A DNA stretch of 64,000 nt from Fodinibius sp964490705. Its GTDB lineage: Bacteria; Bacteroidota; Rhodothermia; Balneolales; Balneolaceae. The stretch spans positions 288,900 through 352,899 of the forward strand of contig CAZBCG010000002.1 in assembly GCA_964490705.1 (NCBI GenBank), written 5' to 3'. Position numbers and translations under genes: made by a program. The first letter of the stretch is position 1. Each line of letters starts with the position of its first letter. The notes under the pieces are model-generated. The model worked only from the letters and a program-made list of their open reading frames with translations, was not told the DNA's origin and made no database searches. Below are positions 51,567-60,388 of this stretch, piece after piece.

Positions 51567-52436
51567 TTAAAGTCCAACGGGATGCCAGGTTGTTTTGGTT
51601 TCTTGAAAATCGGTGATGAAATAGGGCGATTGTGATTCTCCATCCAGCCAATCTTCGACCGGCTTTCGTATCACTCGCTTGAGATTTAAAGTGGCATTCT
51701 CATCAATTTGTTTCCTGGATTCCTGATCCACCGTCGTATCGGTATAGAAAAAGGCGTTCACATTTTTGTGAGTTGTCATATGCTCGAGCAGTTCATCCCG
51801 GAATCCCGTAAGAATATTGACTACGCCGCCGGGCACATCCGATGAATTTAGCACTTCTGCAAAGCTTATGGCACTTAACGGGTACTTTTCGGATGCCAGG
51901 ATGATGCAGGTATTACCACCTACGATCACCGGAGCTATTACCGAAACCAATCCCAACAGGGGACGTTCTACCGGTGCCCAGATATTGACAATTCCCATGG
52001 GCTCGGGCATCGAAAAGTTAAAGTGTGAGCTCGCCACCGGATTGATACTCCCAAATACCTGTTGGTATTTGTCAGCCCAGCCGGCATAATAAATCAGGCG
52101 GTCGATAGCAGCGTCAACTTCCTCTTTGGCTTTTTTCGACTTATAGCCAATGGTTTCCAGCTCATCGACAAATTGAGCCTTTCGGGTTTCCAGCATTTCT
52201 GCAATCCGGTACAAAATCTGCCCGCGATTGTAGGCTGTCCGGCCGCTCCAGCCGTCCAGGGCATTGCCGGCCGCTACCACAGCATCCCGCAGATCTTTGC
52301 GGGAGCACTGACAGGCATTGGCCAGCACATTATCGTCGCCGTCATATACTTTATAGTGCCGACCAGACTCCGTACGCGGAAAGTTACCGCCAATATAAGT
52401 TTTATAGGTTTTTAAGACTTCAACTCTGTCAGACAT
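51567..52436 (-). CDS. Half-length aldehyde dehydrogenase-like protein without catalytic cysteine
   Basis: The protein has 289 residues. It matches the first half of an aldehyde dehydrogenase: an N-terminal oligomerisation strand (KTYIGGNFPRTESG), NAxxAxxGWS-type helices, IIYYAGWADK-like LIYYAGWADKYQQ, and the cofactor-binding region MGIVNIWAPVERPLLGLVSVIAPVIVGGNT. It stops before the LELGG glutamate and the GQxCxA cysteine; the last 60 residues do not resemble the catalytic domain. There is no frameshift remnant in the next 80 bases. It lies directly after a complete aldehyde dehydrogenase and deoC, so it may be a regulatory or structural subunit. It is not an ordinary pseudogene, since the frame is intact and codon use is normal. 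Confidence 0.8.
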   Translation of the reverse strand: MSDRVEVLKTYKTYIGGNFPRTESGRHYKVYDGDDNVLANACQCSRKDLRDAVVAAGNALDGWSGRTAYNRGQILYRIAEMLETRKAQFVDELETIGYKSKKAKEEVDAAIDRLIYYAGWADKYQQVFGSINPVASSHFNFSMPEPMGIVNIWAPVERPLLGLVSVIAPVIVGGNTCIILASEKYPLSAISFAEVLNSSDVPGGVVNILTGFRDELLEHMTTHKNVNAFFYTDTTVDQESRKQIDENATLNLKRVIRKPVEDWLDGESQSPYFITDFQETKTTWHPVGL

Positions 52437-52519
52437 AATGTAAGATTATTTATTAGCCACAGATTCACACAGATTAAAAATTAATTGAGTTTCTATCAGT
52501 GAAGGTCTGTGGCTATTCG

Positions 52520-54040
52520 TTATTTCAATTTCACATAGGGATATAAACCGTGTAAACCACCTTCTCGGCCTTCGCCGCTTTCCTTATATCCACCGAATGG
52601 GGATGTGGGATCAAACTTGTTATAGGTATTGGCCCAAACGACACCATTGCGGATTTTACTTCCCACCTTAAAAATCTTGGATCCTTTGTCTGTCCAAACA
52701 CCGCCGGCCAATCCATAAGGCGTATTATTTGCTTTTGCAATTCCCTCTTCAGCCGTGCGAAAGGTTTGTACTGTTAATACCGGACCAAAAATTTCTTCCT
52801 GCACAATCCGATTCGATTGGCCTACATTAGTAAACAGAGTGGGGCGACAGAAGTACCCTTCTTCGGGAATGGTGCACGAACTCTGGTACATATCAGCGCC
52901 TTCATTGACGCCAACTTCAAGGTATTCATTGATCTTGTTGTACTGCTGTTCAGAGTTAATAGCACCGATATCGGTATTTTTATCCAGCGGATCACCCACA
53001 ATCAGCGTTTCCATGCGATCGCGCAGCTTTTGAATCACTTTATCGGCTACGCCTTCTTGCACAAACAAACGCGATCCCGCACAGCAGACGTGTCCCTGAT
53101 TAAAGAAAATTCCATTAATGATACCCTCTACCGCTTGATCCAGCGGGGCATCTTCAAAAATGATATTGGGACCTTTACCGCCCAGCTCAAGCGTATATTT
53201 TTTGTCAGTGCCGGCCAGCGACTTTTTAATGATTTTACCGACTTCTGTGGATCCGGTGAAGGCAATTTTGTCCACATTATCGTGATTGACAATTGCTGAT
53301 CCCGTTTGCCCGGCGCCCGTAACAATATTGACGACACCATCCGGCAGGCCGGCATCACGGCAAAGTTCAGCAAATTTGAGTGCCGTGAGTGAAGTTGTTT
53401 CGGCAGGTTTAAGAACCACTGTATTTCCTGTCGCCAAGGCCGGAGCAATCTTCCAGGCCAGCATCAGCATGGGAAAGTTCCAGGGAATGATCTGTCCCGC
53501 TACGCCGAGAGGTTCTGCTTTTTTGCCGGGGAATGCGTAATCGAGTTTATCTGCCCATCCGGCATAGTAAAAAAAGTGAGCTGCTGCCAGCGGAATATCC
53601 ACATCGCGTGATTCTCGGATCGGCTTTCCGCCGTCCATAGATTCGAGCACCGCAAATTCGCGGGCACGTTCCTGAATCAATCGCGCCAATCGGAATATGT
53701 ATTTTCCTCGTTCATTGGCTTCCAGCTTTGACCACGTACCTTCAAATGCCTTACGCGCCGCTTTTACAGCTTTATCTACATCTTGCTGGGTAGCTTCGGC
53801 AAAAGAAGTCAGCGTTTCTTCAGTAGCCGGATTGGTGGAGTCGAAATATCGATCTTTTTCGGGAGCTACAAATTCGCCGCCAATGAACAGATCATATTGG
53901 TCTTTGACCTCTGCGTGGTCGGCACTTTGCGGGGCATCATCATACTCCCAAAACCCATCAAAATTGAGCTTAGAGCTTGGTGAGGATGGTTTATATGGCA
54001 TTTCCTCAATGGGATCGGCTGTTTGTTGATCGTCAGACAT
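52520..54040 (-). CDS. Aldehyde dehydrogenase
   Basis: The 506-residue protein is complete. It carries the NAD-binding PWNFPMLMLAWKIAPALATGNTVVLKPAE, the general base E285 in LELGGKGPN, and the catalytic C319 in GHVCCAGSR. An N-terminal extension of about 40 residues precedes the usual start of the fold. With deoC upstream, the likely substrate is acetaldehyde from deoxyribose 5-phosphate cleavage, giving acetate. That substrate is inferred from context. The truncated paralogue follows after an 83-base gap. Confidence 0.92.
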   Translation of the reverse strand: MSDDQQTADPIEEMPYKPSSPSSKLNFDGFWEYDDAPQSADHAEVKDQYDLFIGGEFVAPEKDRYFDSTNPATEETLTSFAEATQQDVDKAVKAARKAFEGTWSKLEANERGKYIFRLARLIQERAREFAVLESMDGGKPIRESRDVDIPLAAAHFFYYAGWADKLDYAFPGKKAEPLGVAGQIIPWNFPMLMLAWKIAPALATGNTVVLKPAETTSLTALKFAELCRDAGLPDGVVNIVTGAGQTGSAIVNHDNVDKIAFTGSTEVGKIIKKSLAGTDKKYTLELGGKGPNIIFEDAPLDQAVEGIINGIFFNQGHVCCAGSRLFVQEGVADKVIQKLRDRMETLIVGDPLDKNTDIGAINSEQQYNKINEYLEVGVNEGADMYQSSCTIPEEGYFCRPTLFTNVGQSNRIVQEEIFGPVLTVQTFRTAEEGIAKANNTPYGLAGGVWTDKGSKIFKVGSKIRNGVVWANTYNKFDPTSPFGGYKESGEGREGGLHGLYPYVKLK

Positions 54041-54109
54041 CGGACTCAGAATTAAATATTAGCTTGAATTTGTTTGCCTTAACGCACGAATTATTGTGTA
54101 TATCGTAAT

Positions 54110-55054
54110 TTAGTCATCAGAAAAATATTCTGCACCTTGATACACTCCGGTTTCCTGTTTCACAATTTGCATTAGCAGATCATTAGCCAGTGAGCTGGCA
54201 CCAAAGCGGAAATATTCAGGTGTCAGCCAGTCGGCGCCCAGCGTTTCTTTAACAAGCACGAGATACTGAATGGCTTGTTTTGCTTTTCGGATACCGCCCG
54301 CAGGTTTCATGCCCACCATGCGGCCAGTATCATAAAAATAATCGCGAATGGCTTCCAGCATTACCAGTGTAACCGGTTGTGTGGCTGCCGGACTTACTTT
54401 TCCGGTGGATGTTTTGATAAAGTCAGCACCGGCATGCATTGCCAGGTCGCTGGCCTTTCGGACATTTTCGTACGTTTGCAGTTCCCCGGTCTCCAAAATT
54501 ACTTTGAGATGCGCATCGCCGCATGCTTCTTTGACGGCCACAATCTCGTCATATACATAACTGTAATTCCCTTTTAAAAACTCACCGCGAGAAATCACCA
54601 TATCTACCTCGTCGGCGCCGTCTTCAACAACCTGTTTTGTTTCTTCGAGCTTGGCTTCGAGCGTGCTCATCCCGCTGGGGAAAGCTGTGGCTACACTTGC
54701 AATGTTAATATCCGTACCGCGGAGTGCTTTCTTGGCTACGGGCACCATGTTGGGATAGACACATACGGCAGCAACAGTGGGGATATCGGGATATCCGGCA
54801 TGCGGATTTTTTGCTTTTTGGCAAAGTTGAATCACTTTGCCCGGCGTATCCATGCCGGCCAGGGTGGTTAGATCCACCATACTTAGTGCAAGCTTCAACG
54901 CCTGTATTTTTGATTCTTTTTTGATACTCCGCGAATTGAGTCGGGCGACCCGTTCTTCAATTCCTACTTGGTCGATCGGGACGGTTTGCTCAAAGTCAGA
55001 TATCTTCAAAATAAATCTCGATTTGTTAGATGGTTCTCGCTCTGTATATAGCAA
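54110..55054 (-). CDS. deoC: Deoxyribose-phosphate aldolase
   Basis: The 314-residue protein is of the longer DeoC type. The Schiff-base lysine is K214 in DFIKTSTGK, with MVDLTTLAG near the N-terminus and MKPAGGIR after. It splits 2-deoxyribose 5-phosphate into glyceraldehyde 3-phosphate and acetaldehyde. The start is uncertain: no ATG precedes residue 59, and I give the first TTG; a second TTG at 55009 (MKISDFE) is equally possible. It leads the run deoC - ALDH - half ALDH - SPOR lipoprotein. Confidence 0.92.
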   Translation of the reverse strand: MLYTEREPSNKSRFILKISDFEQTVPIDQVGIEERVARLNSRSIKKESKIQALKLALSMVDLTTLAGMDTPGKVIQLCQKAKNPHAGYPDIPTVAAVCVYPNMVPVAKKALRGTDINIASVATAFPSGMSTLEAKLEETKQVVEDGADEVDMVISRGEFLKGNYSYVYDEIVAVKEACGDAHLKVILETGELQTYENVRKASDLAMHAGADFIKTSTGKVSPAATQPVTLVMLEAIRDYFYDTGRMVGMKPAGGIRKAKQAIQYLVLVKETLGADWLTPEYFRFGASSLANDLLMQIVKQETGVYQGAEYFSDD

Positions 55055-55238
55055 TATTTATAACGAACGCGATATTGAAGGTAATGATTAGATCCCTATT
55101 CCTCCAAAGGATAGCATAATATAGCCAAAATTTGCCAGTATGTATATCATGCATGTAGGTGATTCCCTTATATCATTTCATTCTGGAAATCACTATTCTG
55201 TTGCTTAAGAACAAAACAAAAGGGAGGACATATCGAAT

Positions 55239-55979
55239 ATGGTAGGGAGTTACGAATCAGATCTGATGAATTTATCACCTCGAAAGTGGCCCGATTTTCT
55301 ACGGGAGCATTCCGGGCTGCCGGGACCAAAAGCAAATCTTGAACTGGCCCGGGCATTTGCACAAGCCGGCACGCTGATGGATTTTAAGCATTTTATCCGT
55401 ATGGGGGCTGATGTGGCACCCCAAAACACTCCTAATGAGTTTTTAACGCTCTGTGGCGTACTCGGATTCGGTCAATATTTGTCACGCCATCACGATGGTG
55501 GATTGTTAAGGCATTTGCGAAAAAGAGCCAATGATTCTCGCAAGCGCATACGTGATGGAGTAGTATTGGCGCTTAAAATGATTGGACGCAAGCGAATTTC
55601 TCGGCTGCTGCAATATGCTAAATATTGGGCAGAGGGGTCGTATTGGGAGCAACGTGCGGTGGTAGCAGCGGTCTGTGAGCCGCATTTTCTTGCAAATGAC
55701 GATATCAGTTTGGAAGTACTGGATCTTTTGGACTGGGTAACGGTATCGATGGTAAAAGAGGATAAAGAAAGTAGAGGATATGATGAGTTACGGGAAGTAC
55801 TGGAAGAGTGCTGGAGTGTTGCTGTTGTAGCCAAGCCAGAAAGGGGACGACGAATGATGGAGCGGTGGATGAAGGAGGATCATCCGATTGTGAATCAGAT
55901 CATGTTGAGAAATCTTACTCAAGATCGCATACAACAACTTGATGGCGATTGGGTTCAGAAATGGCGGTTGCGGCTGTAA
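55239..55979 (+). CDS. HEAT-like helical protein of unknown function
   Basis: The 246-residue cytoplasmic protein has no signal peptide or membrane segment. Pairs of helices rich in Leu, Arg and Trp run throughout (RKRIRDGVVLALKMIGRKR, YWEQRAVVAAVCEPHFL, VNQIMLRNLTQDRI), which looks like a HEAT/ARM-type solenoid. It begins SPRKWPDFLREHSGLPGPKANLELARAFA. I know of no function. The 183-base region between it and deoC has nothing I can name, and the two are divergent. Confidence 0.65.
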   Translation: MVGSYESDLMNLSPRKWPDFLREHSGLPGPKANLELARAFAQAGTLMDFKHFIRMGADVAPQNTPNEFLTLCGVLGFGQYLSRHHDGGLLRHLRKRANDSRKRIRDGVVLALKMIGRKRISRLLQYAKYWAEGSYWEQRAVVAAVCEPHFLANDDISLEVLDLLDWVTVSMVKEDKESRGYDELREVLEECWSVAVVAKPERGRRMMERWMKEDHPIVNQIMLRNLTQDRIQQLDGDWVQKWRLRL

Positions 55980-56213
55980 TGAAATCTCGCGCAATAAACC
56001 ATCAGAATAAGAAATTCTAATAAATTAGCTAGGGGGCGTGCCAGGTTCTTTCTGTGATGCGGTTGCGGGATATATGTTACTATCAAACAGAATGGAGTGA
56101 TTTTTGGCACAACCACGAGCATAATTCTTGACAATGAACCGTTAATTAATTGCACGTAATGGTTGGTGTTTTTTCTCCCGATTTGAAGTAATATTCTGAA
56201 AACTAACGATTCA

Positions 56214-57602
56214 GTGATTGATCAAGTGACAGGATACCGCCCTAATACCGAAGATATTCTGGAAAATATTACACAATGTGTTATTACCACGGATATGAAT
56301 GGTATTGTGACCTATTGGAATGCTACAGCTGAACATATCTTCGGTTATTTGCGGCAAGAGATGCTACAGAGGTCACTCATTAAAATTTATCCCTCTGTGG
56401 CTGAACAGCAGTTTCAACAGCATTTAAGACAGTTAAGAAATGGGCAGGAAGTTCAGGGGCAGTGGAGAACGCTTACCAAAGATGGAACTATTATTTGGGT
56501 TGATGTCCACGCCAGTCCGTTGATTGATGACGAGGGGAATCCCACCGCTATTATTGCCTCAGCGTATAACATCCAAGATCTCAAAAATATTGAAAAAGAA
56601 CTCGAAGAGAATAAGGTTCAGGCTCAGGCTATTTTAGAGACTACTGTAGATGGCGTTGTTATTATTGATAAACAGGGGATAATAAAAAGCTTTAATCAGG
56701 CTGCCACTTGTATTTTTGGATACGGCGAAGAGGAGGCAAGGGGACAAACAGTGAAAGTGTTAATTCCGGAGTCGATGTATTATGAATATGATGATTATCT
56801 GAAGCAATTTCGCAAGGGAACAATTGGAGGTTATCGCCGCGAGCTTATGGGTAAAAGAAAAGACGGGACGTTATTCCCCATGGAAGTAGCTGTAAGTATG
56901 GTGTATTGGAAAGGAGAGCCTATTTTTGCTGGTGTTGTTAATGATATCAGCGAGCGACGCCGGCTGGAAAGGGAAATTTTACGGATCTCAGAAGAAGAGC
57001 GACAAAGCCTGGGACAGGATCTCCACGATGGACTTGGGCAAATGCTTACCGGCATTGGACTACTCAGCCAGAATTTAGCAAACAAGTTGAAATCGGAACA
57101 CGCTGAATGGTCGAAAGAAGTTCAGGAAATCTCTGACCTTATCAAAGATGCCGACAAATATACCAAAGCGCTAGCTCATGGCCTGGTACATGTTGATATC
57201 GAGGCAGAAGGTTTGCAACCGGCTCTGCATCGGTTGAGTGAGCAGGCCAAAACGTTTTTTAAAGTAAACTGTTCTTTCAGAAATAAACTCGATAAAAAAG
57301 TTGATAGTCAGTTGAAAGCCTTGAATTTATATCGAATAGCTCAAGAAGCTATAAGTAATGCTGTAAAGCATGGCAAAGCTGAAAATATTGCTATTACCTT
57401 AACATCAGAAAACGGTTCGCTTTCACTTATTATAGAGGATGACGGGATTGGGTTTTCGGAATCGGAAAGCCAAAAAACAGAGAAGGGAATGGGAATCCAT
57501 ATTATGAATTATCGATCAAATATAATGTCGGGACATCTTGATATTACAAATGGTGAAGATCAAAAAACGACTGTAAAATGCACGATTCCCCATGAACGGT
57601 GA
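56214..57602 (+). CDS. PAS-PAS sensor histidine kinase, NarX/LiaS (HisKA_3) type
   Basis: The 462-residue protein has no transmembrane segment. It has two PAS domains (about 12-125 and 132-250; NITQCVITTDMNGIVTYWN, TVDGVVIIDKQGIIKSFN) with PAC-type ends, a HisKA_3 dimerisation domain (about 255-320) with the phospho-accepting H271 in GQDLHDGLGQ, and a HATPase_c domain (about 360-462; AISNAVKHG, DDGIGF, GMGIHIMNYR). It would sense a soluble or bound cue such as redox or a ligand. The start is GTG; the next ATG would cut into the first PAS. It pairs with the response regulator 21 nt downstream. Confidence 0.92.
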   Translation: MIDQVTGYRPNTEDILENITQCVITTDMNGIVTYWNATAEHIFGYLRQEMLQRSLIKIYPSVAEQQFQQHLRQLRNGQEVQGQWRTLTKDGTIIWVDVHASPLIDDEGNPTAIIASAYNIQDLKNIEKELEENKVQAQAILETTVDGVVIIDKQGIIKSFNQAATCIFGYGEEEARGQTVKVLIPESMYYEYDDYLKQFRKGTIGGYRRELMGKRKDGTLFPMEVAVSMVYWKGEPIFAGVVNDISERRRLEREILRISEEERQSLGQDLHDGLGQMLTGIGLLSQNLANKLKSEHAEWSKEVQEISDLIKDADKYTKALAHGLVHVDIEAEGLQPALHRLSEQAKTFFKVNCSFRNKLDKKVDSQLKALNLYRIAQEAISNAVKHGKAENIAITLTSENGSLSLIIEDDGIGFSESESQKTEKGMGIHIMNYRSNIMSGHLDITNGEDQKTTVKCTIPHER

Positions 57603-57623
57603 GAGCCTAAAACAAGGAGAACA

Positions 57624-58295
57624 ATGGCCACCAGTTTTAAAAAACGTATTGTTATTGTAGATGACCACCCTCTGATGCGTAAGGGGTTGGCGCTTACCCT
57701 GGAATCGGATTCTGTTTTTGAGGTTGTAGATCAGCTGGACCGAGGAGAAGAGTTGCTGCCTAAGTTAGGGCAACTCAATCCCGATGTTGTTATCGTGGAT
57801 GTGTCGCTGCCGGGAATGAGTGGGCTGGAACTGGTCAAGCATATTATCTCGCAGCGCGAAGAGCAAAAAATATTGGTTGTTTCTCGTCATGATGAATCGC
57901 TTTATGCCGAACGGGTGATCCGCGCAGGCGCTAAAGGTTATATTATGAAGCTTGAGGCAGGTGAAGTTTTACTGAAGGCGGTCCGAAAAGTATTGAATGG
58001 GGGGATCTACGTCAGCGAGGAGGTCAGCGAGCGATTGCTGATGGGAATGGCGCGGGGACAGAAAGAAAAATTGGAATCCCCCATCGAAATGCTAAGCGAC
58101 CGAGAGTTAGAAGTGTTTGAACTCACCGGTAAGGGCAATAGCACCCGTAAAATTGCTGAAAAACTTCATCTATCGGTAAAAACTGTTGAATCGTACCGTG
58201 CAAGGATTAAGACCAAGCTTAACCTAGAAAACGCCACCGAACTGATGGTACATGCTGTAAAGTGGGTAGAGACGGAACATACTGATCTTTTTTAA
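57624..58295 (+). CDS. NarL/FixJ-family response regulator
   Basis: The 223-residue protein has an N-terminal receiver with D59 as phospho-acceptor (VVIVDVSLPG) and acidic pocket IVDDH. A LuxR-type helix-turn-helix follows (about 150-210; LSDRELEVFELTGKGNSTRKIAEKLHLSVKTVESYRARI). It is the cognate partner of the upstream kinase. An Hsp20 gene lies 165 bases downstream and could be among its targets, but that is a guess. Confidence 0.93.
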   Translation: MATSFKKRIVIVDDHPLMRKGLALTLESDSVFEVVDQLDRGEELLPKLGQLNPDVVIVDVSLPGMSGLELVKHIISQREEQKILVVSRHDESLYAERVIRAGAKGYIMKLEAGEVLLKAVRKVLNGGIYVSEEVSERLLMGMARGQKEKLESPIEMLSDRELEVFELTGKGNSTRKIAEKLHLSVKTVESYRARIKTKLNLENATELMVHAVKWVETEHTDLF

Positions 58296-58460
58296 TGGTA
58301 ATTTTTTTCGTAGGGATTTATCTGATTGATGAACGTCTTGTTTGATTACAGTTGACTAGTGGTTGAGAGTGCAGCCTGGGAGGGTAATTTGCGTTAGCTT
58401 CAATTTCATAGAGAATGTTTCCAATTCTCATAGACCAAAAATATTTAACATAGGTTAACC

Positions 58461-58913
58461 ATGAAACAATTAACCAAATATCAAACCCCTACTGTACCTG
58501 TAGATAATCTTCGGCGTGAAATGGATCGAATTTTTAACGAGCTGATCCCTTTCAGCTGGCGATTTGATGATGCAGATTCCGATCTGGGGATTTGGACCCC
58601 ATCAACGGATATGACGGAAACAAATGATGAATATCTTGTTGAGGTGGATTTGCCTGGCCTGTCAAAAAAAGATATCAGTATAAACTGCCAAGATAATGTA
58701 CTTACGATCGAAGGCGAACGAAAAAAGACAAATAATGCAGAATATGCAGGCTATCTTCGCACTGAGCGGCACTTTGGTAATTTCCGGCGTTCGATTATGT
58801 TGCCGGTCTCAATCACTGAAGAAAAAATAAAAGCTGTTTTTAAAGATGGCGTGCTGAAAATTAATGTACCTAAAGCTGAAAAAAGTAAGCGAAAAACAGT
58901 AACGATTGATTAG
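58461..58913 (+). CDS. Hsp20/alpha-crystallin small heat-shock protein
   Basis: The 150-residue protein has an alpha-crystallin domain (about 48-140): STDMTETNDEYLVEVDLPGL, NVLTIEGERKK and the FRRSIMLPVSITEEKIKAVFKDGVLKINVPK block. The N-terminal arm is short, and the C-terminal IxI/V anchor is weak. It binds unfolding proteins. A short inverted repeat (GAGAAT/ATTCTC, 58411-58429) lies about 32 nt upstream of the start and might be regulatory. Confidence 0.9.
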   Translation: MKQLTKYQTPTVPVDNLRREMDRIFNELIPFSWRFDDADSDLGIWTPSTDMTETNDEYLVEVDLPGLSKKDISINCQDNVLTIEGERKKTNNAEYAGYLRTERHFGNFRRSIMLPVSITEEKIKAVFKDGVLKINVPKAEKSKRKTVTID

Positions 58914-59028
58914 GTATTTTGATGGGGATTCCCGAACAAGGGATCCCTAATTAAATAGTCTTAGTTTATTTACTTTACTGCCAGCTTATGAAAATATTGG
59001 ACTCACAAACCTTTTGCATCAAGTAAAA

Positions 59029-59970
59029 CTATTCCAGCAGTGTTGCGGCATTTTGGGATAGAATGCGATCAATGGTATCGTCCGACAAGCGAGATTTTCT
59101 AATATAATTTACTGTACGAGTATATAGCTCATCTTGAAAATAAGGATAATCACTGCCCAGAAGAATACGATCCGGGCCAAATGCTTCCACTGCACATATC
59201 AACGAAGGTTCATAGAAATTGACAGTGTCGAACCACATGTTTTTTAAAAGTTTACTTGGCATATCCGGAAAGGGGGCATCCCACTGCTCATAGCTGTCGT
59301 CAATACGTTGCATATAAAACGGCAAGGGTCCGCCCAGGTGAGCCACAACAAATTTAATATTGGGATAACGGACCGGAATTCCAGCTTGGAGTAGGTGCAA
59401 CACGCCAATTGTGTCCTCAAAGGGGGCTCCCACAATCCAGCGCAGACCGTGCTCATTTATTAACGGTGATTGTGCCCCCTCACCGGCAGCGTGTACATAC
59501 ACAATAGCGTCGCGCTTATTAAGAGCTTCCCAAACAGGATCCAACCGAGAATCCTTGAGAGTCGAATCCAGAACAGAGGTCGAAATGTTGACGCCGGGCA
59601 TGCCCAGATCGTCCATCGCTCGTTTAATTTCACCAGTAGTTGCTTCTTCATGGGGAAGGGGCAACGCAGCCAGGGCGGTAAACCGCTCGGAGTGTTGATC
59701 TACAATCTCTGCATATTGATTATTGGCAAGCCGAGCCAACGATACAGCCTCTTCCTTATTTTTGAAATAGGGAGACTGAGGAGCAGCAGTTAGTACTTGC
59801 AGGTCAACATTGGCTTCATCCATCATTCTGAGCCTGCTGTTTATGTCGTGATCTGTACTTCCTGCATTGAGGTTCCTGGCTGCATCGGTAGAAGAACTCC
59901 CTGCTTTTTTTAGGCCATCCAGATATTCGACAGGAAAATAGTGGGCATGGAAATCAATAATTTTACTCAT
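59029..59970 (-). CDS. Amidohydrolase-family (ACMSD-like) enzyme
   Basis: The 313-residue protein has the amidohydrolase TIM-barrel metal sites: DFHAHYFP at the start, VHAAGE near the middle, KFVVAHLGG and a late D in LLGSDYPYF. The order resembles 2-amino-3-carboxymuconate semialdehyde decarboxylase and gamma-resorcylate decarboxylase. No signal peptide. It is monocistronic and has no related aromatic-pathway gene next to it, so the substrate is unknown. Confidence 0.85.
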   Translation of the reverse strand: MSKIIDFHAHYFPVEYLDGLKKAGSSSTDAARNLNAGSTDHDINSRLRMMDEANVDLQVLTAAPQSPYFKNKEEAVSLARLANNQYAEIVDQHSERFTALAALPLPHEEATTGEIKRAMDDLGMPGVNISTSVLDSTLKDSRLDPVWEALNKRDAIVYVHAAGEGAQSPLINEHGLRWIVGAPFEDTIGVLHLLQAGIPVRYPNIKFVVAHLGGPLPFYMQRIDDSYEQWDAPFPDMPSKLLKNMWFDTVNFYEPSLICAVEAFGPDRILLGSDYPYFQDELYTRTVNYIRKSRLSDDTIDRILSQNAATLLE

Positions 59971-60388
59971 AAGATTGATACCCTAAAATTCGAAATGGAA
60001 TTAATCTTAAAAACGATGATTGTTAAAAGACAAAAAGTGAATTGCAAAAGCAAAAGTTTCATTAGCCTGCTGCCAAATGCTAATAAATATTTTTCTTTTG
60101 GGACGTGGATCAACAATAGAAAACTGTTGCTCTTTTGCGATAAATCTCAGGACATCACAAGTGTTTTTACATATACTTTATTTTTTTGATATGGTTGTTG
60201 GATCTTTCATCAATTTAAGTTTATAGGATTACCGGATCTCATTTTAGTGAATCAATTATTATACGGTTGTTGATATAACTAAATGGTATATAGGTTATAA
60301 ACACTATCTATAGGTATAGTTATTTATTTCATCAAATGATTTGGTATAATTAAGACAGAAAATAAAAACTGATAAAAATAGCTTTAGC
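59971..60388. other. AT-rich intergenic region upstream of katG
   Basis: The 418 bases between the divergent amidohydrolase and katG have no convincing gene. The last 120 are extremely AT-rich and hold the direct repeat TATAGGTTATA / TATAGGTATAG (about 60288-60319), flanked by the inverted arms ATAACTA (60275-60281) and TAGTTAT (60317-60323). This may be a regulator site for katG. Confidence 0.45.
60345..60350 (+). promoter_or_regulatory. Consensus -10 element for katG
   Basis: TATAAT lies 38 nt upstream of the katG ATG. The region 17 bases upstream (ATTTAT) is a poor -35, which would fit a promoter that needs an activator or uses flanking sequence. Confidence 0.45.

Noticed and set aside
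51567..52436. Half-length aldehyde dehydrogenase as a frameshifted pseudogene
   Set aside because: I looked for the missing catalytic half in the downstream bases; they hold the SPOR lipoprotein gene instead, and the short frame is clean to its stop.
55239..55979. DNA alkylation repair (AlkD-like) protein
   Set aside because: The helical solenoid look is similar, but I could not find the conserved Trp/Asp/Arg set of AlkD, so I left the function open.
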